Shown piece after piece: positions 1 through 7,480 of a stretch of 64,000 nucleotides of DNA. Each line of letters begins with the position of its first letter. Position 1 is the first letter of the stretch. The position numbers and the translations under genes were made by a program. The notes under the pieces are model-generated. The model was not told the DNA's origin. It saw only the letters and a program-made list of their open reading frames with translations, and searched no databases. This stretch comes from Intestinimonas aquisgranensis (GTDB lineage Bacteria; Bacillota; Clostridia; Oscillospirales; Oscillospiraceae): positions 1-64,000 of the forward strand of contig JAJEQY010000003.1 of NCBI GenBank assembly GCA_020687605.1. The letters run 5' to 3'.

Positions 1-447
1 TGTTTTGCAGAGAGGGGGGGGGGACCAGCGGGTATCTCACGTCGCCACACGCACCACGCCGTGACCAACCTCACCCACGTCACAGCAACGGCAATCCCAG
101 TCAGCGGCGCCACACCACGATACCCACCTACGCAGGCGGCGAAAAAAGTGGGGATAGAACCACGGCTTGTCCCTGTTCCACCGGCGGAGTCTCCTGTGGA
201 CGGTGCTGGTGCTGGGCGGGGGCGTAAAGCCAGGCCGCCGGATTCCTATTTGGAGCCACCTAACCCGCTTAGAAGCCCCTTTTTCTTTGGATTCCAAAAA
301 CCGTTCTTTTTCCAGCAGGGAAAAAGAAACGGGTTTTGACCGTCTCTCCCGTCCTTTCACGTAGCAAAAAGCAATGGGCCGAGATACGGTTTGGCGTGTA
401 AATACGGGTGTGCCGTGGTCCAGGCCCAAAAAATTTTCCCCACCCTG
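1..447. other. Non-coding leader stretch carrying a dispersed repeat
   Basis: No convincing gene is visible. Several open frames overlap here on both strands, but none has a ribosome-binding site or a recognisable product. Positions 97-340 are one copy of the dispersed repeat listed separately. Positions 341-447 are a lower-GC spacer leading into the promoter of the metal-resistance operon. Nothing further is recognised at 1-96 beyond a G-run at about 14-23. Confidence 0.6.
97..340 (+). repeat. Dispersed ~245-bp repeat, copy 1
   Basis: This stretch matches the reverse complement of 25276-25521 over about 245 bp with only scattered mismatches. The match runs from near GTCAGCGGC at its left end to the run AAAAAGAAACGGGTTTTGA at its right end. 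One frame stays open in both copies (a peptide containing LVLGGGVK and SLDSKNRSFSSREKETGF). There is no start or ribosome-binding site in common, so a non-coding mobile or intergenic repeat is more likely than a gene. Confidence 0.75.
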
Positions 448-475
448 TTGACATTTCCGGCGGAGCGTATATAAT
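448..475 (+). promoter_or_regulatory. Sigma-A promoter of the metal-resistance operon
   Basis: TTGACA at 448-453 and TATAAT at 470-475 are both perfect consensus boxes, separated by 16 bp. The ArsR-family start codon lies 46 bp beyond the -10 box. Confidence 0.85.
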
Positions 476-501
476 AACATATGAACAATAACTCATATGT
501 T
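476..501. promoter_or_regulatory. Palindromic operator for the ArsR/CadC-type repressor
   Basis: AACATATGA (476-484) and TCATATGTT (493-501) are perfect inverted repeats with an 8-bp spacer. The site starts directly after the -10 box and covers the expected transcription start. ATATGA...TCATAT dyads of this kind are typical SmtB/CadC-family operators, so metal-relieved autorepression is expected (inference). Confidence 0.8.
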
Positions 502-521
502 TCAGAAAAGGAGTGAGGCAG

Positions 522-884
522 ATGGAGGAGAGAGAGGAGCTGGAGCGGTGCGAGACCGTTCAGGTCCACCGGGACATCGTGGAGAAGGTGGACGCCGAGA
601 TGCCTGACGAGGAGATCCTCTACGACCTGGCGGAGCTCTTCAAGCTCTTTGGCGATTCCACCCGCATCAAGATCTTATATGTGCTCTTCGCGTCGGAGAT
701 GTGCGTGTGCGACATCGCCCAGCTCCTGGGCATGAGCCAGTCGGCCATCTCCCACCAGCTCCGGGCCCTGAAGCAGGCCAAGCTGGTGCGTTACCGCCGG
801 GAGGGCAAGCAGGTCTTTTACTCCCTGGCCGACGGCCACGTCCGCACCATCCTGGGCCAGGGCATGGAGCATGTTGCGGAGTAA
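522..884 (+). CDS. ArsR/SmtB-family metal-sensing transcriptional repressor (CadC-like)
   Basis: A 120-residue winged-helix metal sensor that should repress its own operon until metal binds. The ATG at 522 is preferred because AAAGGAG (507-512) lies 9 bp upstream; a GTG at 513 is too close to it. The recognition helix region is MSQSAISHQL (about 71-80). Two classical metal sites are visible. The alpha3-type site has Cys61 and Cys63 in EMCVCD plus an N-terminal Cys10. The alpha5-type zinc site has Asp104, His106, His117 and Glu120, with exactly the spacing known from SmtB. It heads an operon with a metallochaperone and a P-type ATPase, so Cd, Pb or Zn is the likely inducer. Confidence 0.9.
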   Translation: MEEREELERCETVQVHRDIVEKVDAEMPDEEILYDLAELFKLFGDSTRIKILYVLFASEMCVCDIAQLLGMSQSAISHQLRALKQAKLVRYRREGKQVFYSLADGHVRTILGQGMEHVAE

Positions 885-1020
885 GAAGCGCGGAGGCGAG
901 CGGAGCAGCGCGGATGGACCGGAGCGAGGGCGAGCGGAGGACCGCGCCAGCGGTCCGCAGACCAGCCCGAGGTGGAGGGAAGCCGCGCGTCGCGCAGCCG
1001 CCGCAGCGTGACAAGAAGCG
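883..1020 (+). repeat. GC-rich intergenic element A
   Basis: A purine-biased, GC-rich insert of about 130 bp separates the ArsR gene from the HMA gene, which would otherwise be closely spaced. It is flanked by the 8-bp direct repeat AAGAAGCG (883-890 and 1013-1020). It contains a hairpin, GGACCGC/GCGGTCC, at about 942-958. Its head (GAAGCGCGGAG) and tail (CGCAGCGTGACA) recur in the element at 19825-19985, which suggests one repeat family. An open frame through it lacks a ribosome-binding site and is not taken as coding. Confidence 0.5.
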
Positions 1021-1051
1021 AGAACATTATTTTTTGAAGGAGGACACCACC

Positions 1052-1270
1052 ATGAAGAAAAAGTTCAAGCTGGAGAACCTGGACTGTGCCAACTGTGCCG
1101 CCAAGATGGAGGCGGCCATCCAGAAGCTGCCCGGCGTCAACGCCGCGTCGGTGAGTTTCCTTACCCAGAAGCTGACCCTCGATGCCGACGATGAGCGGTT
1201 CGAGGAGATCCTGGACCAGGCGGTGAAGCTGTGCAGAAAGGTGGAGCCCGACTGCAAGATCCTGCGCTGA
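1052..1270 (+). CDS. Heavy-metal-associated (HMA) domain protein, metallochaperone-like
   Basis: A 72-residue single-domain protein of the HMA/Atx1 fold. The metal-binding motif is LDCANCAAKME, with Cys12 and Cys15. An excellent ribosome-binding site (AAGGAGG, 1037-1043) precedes the ATG at 1052. The P-type ATPase encoded next has no HMA domain at its own N-terminus, so this protein probably supplies that function in trans, delivering Zn, Cd or a related soft metal to the pump. That split is inferred from gene order. The family identity is clear from the motif and length. Confidence 0.88.
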   Translation: MKKKFKLENLDCANCAAKMEAAIQKLPGVNAASVSFLTQKLTLDADDERFEEILDQAVKLCRKVEPDCKILR

Positions 1271-1313
1271 GGGGAAAAGCGGTCCCCGGCGGCGGTTTTG
1301 GAGGTGTATGGTG

Positions 1314-3233
1314 ATGACCAACAAACAGAAAAAGACCCTGTGGCGGATCATCGCGGCGGCGGTGCTGCTGGTGTGGGCTATGTTCGGCCCCACCCTGTGG
1401 CTGCCGGCGGGTCTGCCCTTTGTGTCGGTGGGCCGGACGGCCGCCGACGGCACGGCGGCCTTTGCCCTGGCCGCCTGGGCCCGGTTCCTCATCCCCTACC
1501 TGGTCATCGGCTGGGACGTCCTGTGGCGGGCGGTGCGGAACATCGCCCACGGCCAGGTCTTTGACGAGAACTTTCTCATGGCCATCGCCACCGTGGGCGC
1601 CCTCTTCATCGGGGAGTATGCCGAGGCCGTCTTTGTCATGCTCTTCTACCAGGTGGGCGAGCTCTTCCAGAGCTATGCCGTGGGCAAGTCCCGGCAGTCC
1701 ATCGCCGAGCTCATGGAGATCCGCCCCGACTACGCCAACGTGGAGCGGGAGGGCCAGGTGGAGCAGGTGGACCCCGACGAGGTGGAGGTGGGGGAGACCA
1801 TCCTCATCAAGGCCGGGGAGCGGGTGCCCCTGGACGGCGTGGTGCTGGAGGGCCGGTCCGACCTGGACACCGCCGCCCTCACCGGCGAATCCCTCCCCCG
1901 GGAGGTCCAGAGCGGGGACGACGTCATCTCCGGCTGCGTCAACCTCACCGGCCTTTTGAAGGTCCGGGTCACCAAGGCCTTTGAGGAGTCCACCGTCTCC
2001 AAGATCCTGGACCTGGTGGAGAACGCCGGCAGCAAGAAGGCCAGGGCCGAGAACTTCATCACCAAGTTCGCCCGGTACTACACCCCCGCCGTGGTCCTGG
2101 CCGCCGTGGCCCTGGCGGTACTGCCGCCCCTTCTGGGCGTGATGGCCTGGAGCGAGAGCCTTCACCGGGCCCTCATCTTCCTGGTCATCTCCTGCCCCTG
2201 CGCCCTGGTCATCTCGGTGCCCCTGAGCTTCTTCGGCGGCATCGGCGGGGCCTCCAGGGCCGGCGTGCTGGTGAAGGGGGGCGCCTACCTGGAGGTCCTC
2301 TCCCGGACCCAGATCGTGGTCTTTGACAAGACAGGTACCCTCACCAAGGGGGTCTTCAACGTTACCGCCATCCACCCCGAACAGTGCGGGGAGGACCGGC
2401 TGCTGGAGCTGGCTGCTCTGGCCGAGAGCTGGTCCGAGCACCCCATCGCCCGCTCCCTCCGGGAGGCCTACGGCAAGGAGATCGACGCCAGCCGGGTGGC
2501 CGACGTGGAGGAGCGCTCCGGACGGGGCGTCCGGGCGGTGGTGGACGGCACCGAGATTTTCGTGGGCAACGACAAGCTGATGGACGACATCGGCGTGTCC
2601 TGGCACCCCTGCCACCGGGTGGGCACCACCGTCCACGTGGCGTCGGAGGAGGAGTACCTGGGCCACATCGTCATCTCCGACGAGGTGAAGGAGGACGCCG
2701 CCCGGGCGGTGTCCGACCTGAAGGCCCTGGGCGTGGCCAGGACGGTGATGCTCACCGGCGACGCCCAGGCCGTGGGCGAGAGCGTGGGGAAGCAGCTGGG
2801 GCTGGACGAGGTCCACGCCCAGCTCCTGCCCGCCGACAAGGTGGAGCGGGTGGAGGAGCTGCTGGCCAAAAAGACGGGGAAGGGCTGCCTGGCCTTCGTG
2901 GGGGACGGCATCAACGACGCCCCCGTCCTCTCCCGGGCCGACGTGGGCATCGCCATGGGCGGCCTGGGCTCCGACGCCGCCATCGAGGCCGCCGACGTGG
3001 TCCTCATGGACGACAAGCCCTCCAAGATCGCCGTGGCCATCCGCATCGCCCAAAAGACCCTGGTCATCGTCCGGCAGAACATCGCCTTCGCCCTGGGGGT
3101 GAAGGCCCTGGTGCTGGTGCTGGGCGCCCTGGGTCAGGCCAACATGTGGGAGGCCGTCTTTGCCGACGTGGGGGTGTCCGTCATCGCCATCCTCAACGCC
3201 ATGCGAGCCATGAAGGGCCCGGGCCAGCAATGA
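1314..3233 (+). CDS. cadA: P1B-type heavy-metal-translocating ATPase (Zn/Cd/Pb exporter)
   Basis: A 639-residue inner-membrane pump that exports soft divalent metals using ATP. It shows the transmembrane SCPCAL motif (about residue 293), the phosphorylated Asp in DKTGTLT (about 338), the SEHP motif of P1B pumps (about 375) and GDGINDAP (about 530). The last membrane segments contain NIAFALGVK and ADVGVSVIAILNA. These are the Lys and Asp positions that mark the Zn/Cd/Pb subgroup rather than copper pumps. There is no N-terminal HMA domain; the preceding gene encodes one separately. ATG 1314 is chosen because GGAGG (1300-1304) is 9 bp away; ATG 1308 is also in frame but too close. Confidence 0.92.
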   Translation: MTNKQKKTLWRIIAAAVLLVWAMFGPTLWLPAGLPFVSVGRTAADGTAAFALAAWARFLIPYLVIGWDVLWRAVRNIAHGQVFDENFLMAIATVGALFIGEYAEAVFVMLFYQVGELFQSYAVGKSRQSIAELMEIRPDYANVEREGQVEQVDPDEVEVGETILIKAGERVPLDGVVLEGRSDLDTAALTGESLPREVQSGDDVISGCVNLTGLLKVRVTKAFEESTVSKILDLVENAGSKKARAENFITKFARYYTPAVVLAAVALAVLPPLLGVMAWSESLHRALIFLVISCPCALVISVPLSFFGGIGGASRAGVLVKGGAYLEVLSRTQIVVFDKTGTLTKGVFNVTAIHPEQCGEDRLLELAALAESWSEHPIARSLREAYGKEIDASRVADVEERSGRGVRAVVDGTEIFVGNDKLMDDIGVSWHPCHRVGTTVHVASEEEYLGHIVISDEVKEDAARAVSDLKALGVARTVMLTGDAQAVGESVGKQLGLDEVHAQLLPADKVERVEELLAKKTGKGCLAFVGDGINDAPVLSRADVGIAMGGLGSDAAIEAADVVLMDDKPSKIAVAIRIAQKTLVIVRQNIAFALGVKALVLVLGALGQANMWEAVFADVGVSVIAILNAMRAMKGPGQQ

Positions 3234-3247
3234 CCATTTTTAGGGAA

Positions 3248-3283
3248 AGCCCGCCGGTTTTTAGGACCGGCGGGCTTTTTTGT
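3248..3283 (+). terminator. Rho-independent terminator of the metal operon
   Basis: A perfect 11-bp stem, AGCCCGCCGGT (3248-3258) with ACCGGCGGGCT (3266-3276), is followed by a run of T. It lies 15 bp after the ATPase stop codon. Confidence 0.93.
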
Positions 3284-3307
3284 GCCTTTTTCGACCGGGT
3301 ACTTTCC

Positions 3308-3336
3308 TTGACAGGAAGGGGGGAATGGGATAAACT
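3308..3336 (+). promoter_or_regulatory. Promoter of the topoisomerase operon
   Basis: TTGACA (3308-3313) and TAAACT (3331-3336) are spaced 17 bp apart and lie 38 bp before the ParE-like start codon. Confidence 0.75.
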
Positions 3337-3374
3337 TAACCTGAGATATTATCGTTTGAATGTGAGGGAGACCC

Positions 3375-5360
3375 ATGCCAAAGAGCAGCGCAAAAAGCTA
3401 CGGCAACGACTCCATCTCCTCCCTGAAGGGTGCCGACCGGGTCCGTAAGCGGCCCGGTGTCATTTTCGGCTCCGACGGGCTGGAGGGCTGTGAGCATGCC
3501 GTTTTCGAGATCCTCTCCAACGCCATCGACGAGGCCCGGGAGGGCCACGGCGACCTCATCACCGTGACCCGGTACGCCGACCAGTCCATCGAGGTGGAGG
3601 ACTTCGGCCGGGGCTGCCCGGTGGACTGGAACGAGAAGGAGGGCAAGTTCAACTGGGAGCTGGTCTTCTGCGAGCTCTACGCCGGCGGCAAGTACAACAA
3701 CCTGGAGGGGGACAACTACGAGTACTCCTTAGGCCTCAACGGCCTGGGCACCTGCGCCACCCAGTACGCCAGTGAGTTCTTCGACGCCGTCATCCACCGG
3801 GACGGCCAGGAGTACACCCTCCACTTTGAAAAGGGCGAGAACATCGGCGGCCTCCAGAAGGCGCCCTACACCGGCAAAAAGACCGGCTCCAGGTTCCGCT
3901 GGAAGCCCGACCTGGAGGTCTTTACCGACATCAACATCCCAGTGGAATATTTTCTGGACGTGCTGAAGCGCCAGGCGGTGGTCAACGCCGGGGTCACCTT
4001 CCGGTTCCGCAACCAGGTAGGGGGCAAGTTCGAGACCACCGACTTCAAATACGAGCACGGCATCGAGGACTATGTCCGGGAGCTGGCCGGGGAGGACAGC
4101 CTCACCCAGCCGGTGTTCTGGCAGACCGAGCGGAAGGGCCGGGACCGGGCGGACAAGCCCGACTACAAGGTGAAGCTGTCCGTGTCCTTCTGCTTCTCCA
4201 ACCGGGTGCAGGTCATCGAGCACTACCACAACTCCTCCTGGCTGGAGCACGGCGGCTCCCCGGAGAAGGCGGTGCGCAGCGCCTTCGTCTCCGCCATCGA
4301 CGGCTACCTGAAGGCCCAGGGCAAGTACCAGAAGAGCGAGAGCAAGCTCACCTGGAACGACGTCCAGGACTGCCTGGTCTTCGTCTCCAACAACTTCTCC
4401 ACCCAGACCTCCTACGAGAACCAGACAAAGAAGGCCATCAACAACAAATTCGTCCAGGAGGCCATGACGGAGTTTTTGAAGAGCCAGCTGGAGGTCTACT
4501 TCATCGAAAACCCCTTCGACGCCCAGAAGATCGCCGAGCAGGTCCTCATCAACAAGCGCTCCCGGGAGAGCGCCGAGAAGGCCCGGCTGAACATCAAGAA
4601 GAAGCTCTCCGGCAATGTGGACATTTCCAACCGGGTGCAGAAGTTCGTGGACTGCCGGACCAAGGACACCGAGCGGCGGGAGCTCTACATCGTGGAGGGC
4701 GACTCCGCCATGGGCGCCGTCAAGCTCAGCCGGGACGCCGAGTTCCAGGGCATCATGCCGGTGCGGGGCAAGATCTTGAACTGCCTCAAGGCCGACTACG
4801 CCAAGATCTTCAAAAGCGAGATCATCACCGACCTGCTGAAGGTGCTGGGCTGCGGGGTGGAGGTCAAGGACAAGCACGCCAAGGACATGGCGGAATTTGA
4901 CCTCATGAACCTCAGGTGGAACAAGATCGTCATCTGTACCGATGCCGACGTGGACGGCTACCAGATCCGCACCCTCATCCTCACCATGCTTTACCGGCTC
5001 ACCCCCACCCTCATCCAGCGGGGGTACGTCTATATTGCCGAGTCTCCCCTCTACGAGATCGGCTACAAGGACAAGACCTGGTTTGCCTACAACGAGACGG
5101 AGAAGGCCAACATTCTCAAGGAGCTGGAGGGGAAGAAGTACACCATCCAGCGCTCCAAGGGCCTGGGCGAGAACGAGCCCGACATGATGTGGCTCACCAC
5201 CATGAGCCCTGCCACCCGCCGCCTCATCAAGGTCATGCCCGAGGACGTGGAGCGCACCGCCGCCGCCTTCGACCTGCTCCTGGGGGACAACCTCCAGGGG
5301 CGCAAGGACCACATCGCAGAAAACGGTTATAAATATCTGGAGCTGGCCGATATCTCCTAA
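3375..5360 (+). CDS. Type II DNA topoisomerase, ATPase (ParE/GyrB-like) subunit
   Basis: A 661-residue ATP-binding subunit of a type II topoisomerase that would pair with the ParC/GyrA-like product at 7481. It has the GHKL motif NAIDEA (about residue 50), a glycine-rich ATP lid (SLGLNGLGTCATQYAS), the TOPRIM Glu in EGDSAMGAV (about 440) and the metal-binding DADVDG (about 522). Several signatures differ from housekeeping GyrB, for example NAIDEA instead of the usual NSxDEA and a poorly conserved lid. It is therefore either this lineage's topoisomerase IV or an extra, specialised enzyme; I cannot separate these without a tree. Operon mates are a secreted protein and the partner subunit. Confidence 0.88.
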   Translation: MPKSSAKSYGNDSISSLKGADRVRKRPGVIFGSDGLEGCEHAVFEILSNAIDEAREGHGDLITVTRYADQSIEVEDFGRGCPVDWNEKEGKFNWELVFCELYAGGKYNNLEGDNYEYSLGLNGLGTCATQYASEFFDAVIHRDGQEYTLHFEKGENIGGLQKAPYTGKKTGSRFRWKPDLEVFTDINIPVEYFLDVLKRQAVVNAGVTFRFRNQVGGKFETTDFKYEHGIEDYVRELAGEDSLTQPVFWQTERKGRDRADKPDYKVKLSVSFCFSNRVQVIEHYHNSSWLEHGGSPEKAVRSAFVSAIDGYLKAQGKYQKSESKLTWNDVQDCLVFVSNNFSTQTSYENQTKKAINNKFVQEAMTEFLKSQLEVYFIENPFDAQKIAEQVLINKRSRESAEKARLNIKKKLSGNVDISNRVQKFVDCRTKDTERRELYIVEGDSAMGAVKLSRDAEFQGIMPVRGKILNCLKADYAKIFKSEIITDLLKVLGCGVEVKDKHAKDMAEFDLMNLRWNKIVICTDADVDGYQIRTLILTMLYRLTPTLIQRGYVYIAESPLYEIGYKDKTWFAYNETEKANILKELEGKKYTIQRSKGLGENEPDMMWLTTMSPATRRLIKVMPEDVERTAAAFDLLLGDNLQGRKDHIAENGYKYLELADIS

Positions 5361-5416
5361 ATGACTGCAGCTCCGCCGGTCCCCACCCACAACGGAATAA
5401 GGAAAAGGAGGTCCCC

Positions 5417-7444
5417 ATGAAAAAGCTGATTTCCATTCTGCTGACCCTGGCGCTGACCCTGTCCCTTTCCGCACCCGCCCTGGCCGCCGCCCCGGAGGAG
5501 GCGCCTCTGCCCGATCTGATTGATCCCCCTCTTCCCGTGGAGGATACGCTGGTCATCCGGGACTCCGGCTATCTCATGGACGCCGAGGCGGCGGCCTGGC
5601 TGGAGGCCCACCCGGAGGAGGCCGCCCAACTGGAGGCCAACCTGGACCAGTGGGCCGAGACCTGGGGCTATGGCTCCGTGGCCGAGATGGCCGCGGACTG
5701 GGGGGAGTCGGAGGCCTACATCCGGGACATGCTCCTGGAGGAGCAGGCCGGGGTGATCGCGGACCGGGAAGCCAGACAGACGGCCCTGGCCGCCTACGCC
5801 GCCGCCCACCCCGGCTACCTGGACGGCTTCGACCCCGACGCCTGGCTCCGGACGGCCTACCCCGGCTACAAGGAGCCGGATGAGGCCTTCATGGCCGACT
5901 ACGGCCTGGCCGACCGGGCGGCCTTCGAGGACTACATGAAGGAGGACTACACCAGCCACCTCATCTGGATCGAGGACCTTCAGAGCGACATCGACGCCGC
6001 GCTGGCGGAGGCCCCCGCCGCCCTGGAGGGCTTCGACGCGGACGCCTACTTCGCCCAGGAGTACCCCTACTATTCCGACCAGGAGGAGTTCATGGCTGAC
6101 TATGGCCTTCTGGACCGGACCGAGTTTGAGACCTACCTCACCTGGGAGTATCTGATCTACTATGCCGCTCCGGAGGGGAATGATCCCTGGACCGACGACC
6201 TCAAAGAGTCCCTGGGCCGCGTTCCCGGGGAGCTGGGGATCATGGTCAACGGCACCTACCTGACCTTTGACGGCGACAAGCCCTATGCCGAAGACGGCGT
6301 CACCTACGTCCCTGCCGCTGAGCTGGGGGAGGCCCTGGGCCTGGAGCTCACCGGCGACTATGTCCCCCTGCGGGAGACGGCCCAGGCCGCCGGCTGTGAG
6401 ATCTGGTGGGACCAAGCCTATGAGACCGCCGTGGTCATGGACCCCGACGTCCTGGTGGCGGCCATCGACAGCGGCTTTACCGCCCTCAACGGCGTGCTGG
6501 CCAAAAACACCCTGGACTGGGAGCGCTGGGCGGAGACCGAGGACTGGAACGTCACCCTCACTATGTTCGACACCCTCAACGGGGACAAGACCTACCCCAT
6601 GACCCTGACCCAGGAGAGCCTCTACGGCCCGGAGGGCCTCCAGACCACGGGTGAATACGACCTGTCCGCCCTGATGACCCTGCTGGAGCAGATGGGGCTG
6701 CTGGAGTATGTGGGTGAGGACGAGCTGAAGGTGGTCTCCGCCGTCCTCAGCGGGGACTATGAGCTGCGCTGGGACACCGAGACCGGAGCCATGGCCTTTA
6801 CCGCCTCCTGCCTGCCCGACCTTCTCTCCATGATGGGCACCCCCTATCCCAAGGAGCTGTGGTTCACTCTGGACGGGGAGACCACGGCGGAGCTGACCGG
6901 CCTCCTCTCCGACCTGATGGACCAGGAGGAGCCCGTCACCGTGGGCGCTCTGGTGTGGTACCTCTACGCGTCCACCACGGCGCCCTGGTCTGACCCCGTC
7001 CTCTACTGGAGCGAGGCCACGGAGCTGGCCGCCGGCATGGCCATCCTCCTGGGGGACGACGCCCTGGTCCGGGAGGGAGATGCCTGGGTGCTGCGGCTGG
7101 GCATGTCCGAGCTGGCCGCCCTGCTGGGCTACAGTGAGGAGGACTACGACTACCTGGGCCTCCAGGACTTCGCCCTGGAGTGCGCCTTCGGCGACGACGG
7201 CACCGTCACCGGCAGCCTGCTGTGCCTCACTCCCGACGAGAGCTGGTCTCCCGCCATGCGTATTGCTGCCGATTGGGAACTTGACCTCACCAGCGGCAGC
7301 CTGGAGGCCGAACTCCACCTCAAGAACCAGATGAAGCTGACCATCACCGTCTCCACCGCCCTGGAGGAGACCGGCGAGAAGCCGGAGACCCAGGTGCCCG
7401 AGGGGGCCGCCTCCATGGCCCTGGAGGACCTGACCGGCTGGTGA
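5417..7444 (+). CDS. Secreted protein with tandem repeats and a copper-amine-oxidase-like stalk domain
   Basis: A 675-residue exported protein of unknown function. A signal peptide is clear (MKKLISILLTLALTLSL, cleavage after ALA at about residue 24). Residues about 130-235 hold two tandem repeats, each built as L-x-G-F-D-x-D-A, then FMADYGL-x-DR and an aromatic-rich end. Residues about 277-350 look like the beta-rich stalk domain common in Firmicute exoproteins (VNGTYLTFDG, VTYVPAAELGEALG). The C-terminal half is acidic and unrecognised. A strong AAAAGGAGGT site precedes the ATG. Its position between two topoisomerase genes, in the same direction, is odd and gives no functional clue. Confidence 0.75.
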   Translation: MKKLISILLTLALTLSLSAPALAAAPEEAPLPDLIDPPLPVEDTLVIRDSGYLMDAEAAAWLEAHPEEAAQLEANLDQWAETWGYGSVAEMAADWGESEAYIRDMLLEEQAGVIADREARQTALAAYAAAHPGYLDGFDPDAWLRTAYPGYKEPDEAFMADYGLADRAAFEDYMKEDYTSHLIWIEDLQSDIDAALAEAPAALEGFDADAYFAQEYPYYSDQEEFMADYGLLDRTEFETYLTWEYLIYYAAPEGNDPWTDDLKESLGRVPGELGIMVNGTYLTFDGDKPYAEDGVTYVPAAELGEALGLELTGDYVPLRETAQAAGCEIWWDQAYETAVVMDPDVLVAAIDSGFTALNGVLAKNTLDWERWAETEDWNVTLTMFDTLNGDKTYPMTLTQESLYGPEGLQTTGEYDLSALMTLLEQMGLLEYVGEDELKVVSAVLSGDYELRWDTETGAMAFTASCLPDLLSMMGTPYPKELWFTLDGETTAELTGLLSDLMDQEEPVTVGALVWYLYASTTAPWSDPVLYWSEATELAAGMAILLGDDALVREGDAWVLRLGMSELAALLGYSEEDYDYLGLQDFALECAFGDDGTVTGSLLCLTPDESWSPAMRIAADWELDLTSGSLEAELHLKNQMKLTITVSTALEETGEKPETQVPEGAASMALEDLTGW

Positions 7445-7480
7445 GCCGCCATCTGACCATCGTATAAAGGACTGATACCA

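Noticed and set aside
37..480. Overlapping open frames on both strands at the left end
   Set aside because: They run through the dispersed repeat and end in the promoter of the metal operon. There is no ribosome-binding site and no recognisable product.
701..1051. An N-terminal extension of about 117 codons in frame with the HMA protein
   Set aside because: It overlaps the ArsR gene in another frame and crosses the GC-rich element. The ATG at 1052 has an excellent ribosome-binding site and gives a complete HMA domain.
1161..3230. A long open frame of about 690 codons antisense to the metal ATPase
   Set aside because: In GC-rich genes the complementary frame is often stop-free. This one has a His/Gly/Asp-rich composition, no ribosome-binding site and no domain, and the sense strand encodes a textbook P1B ATPase.
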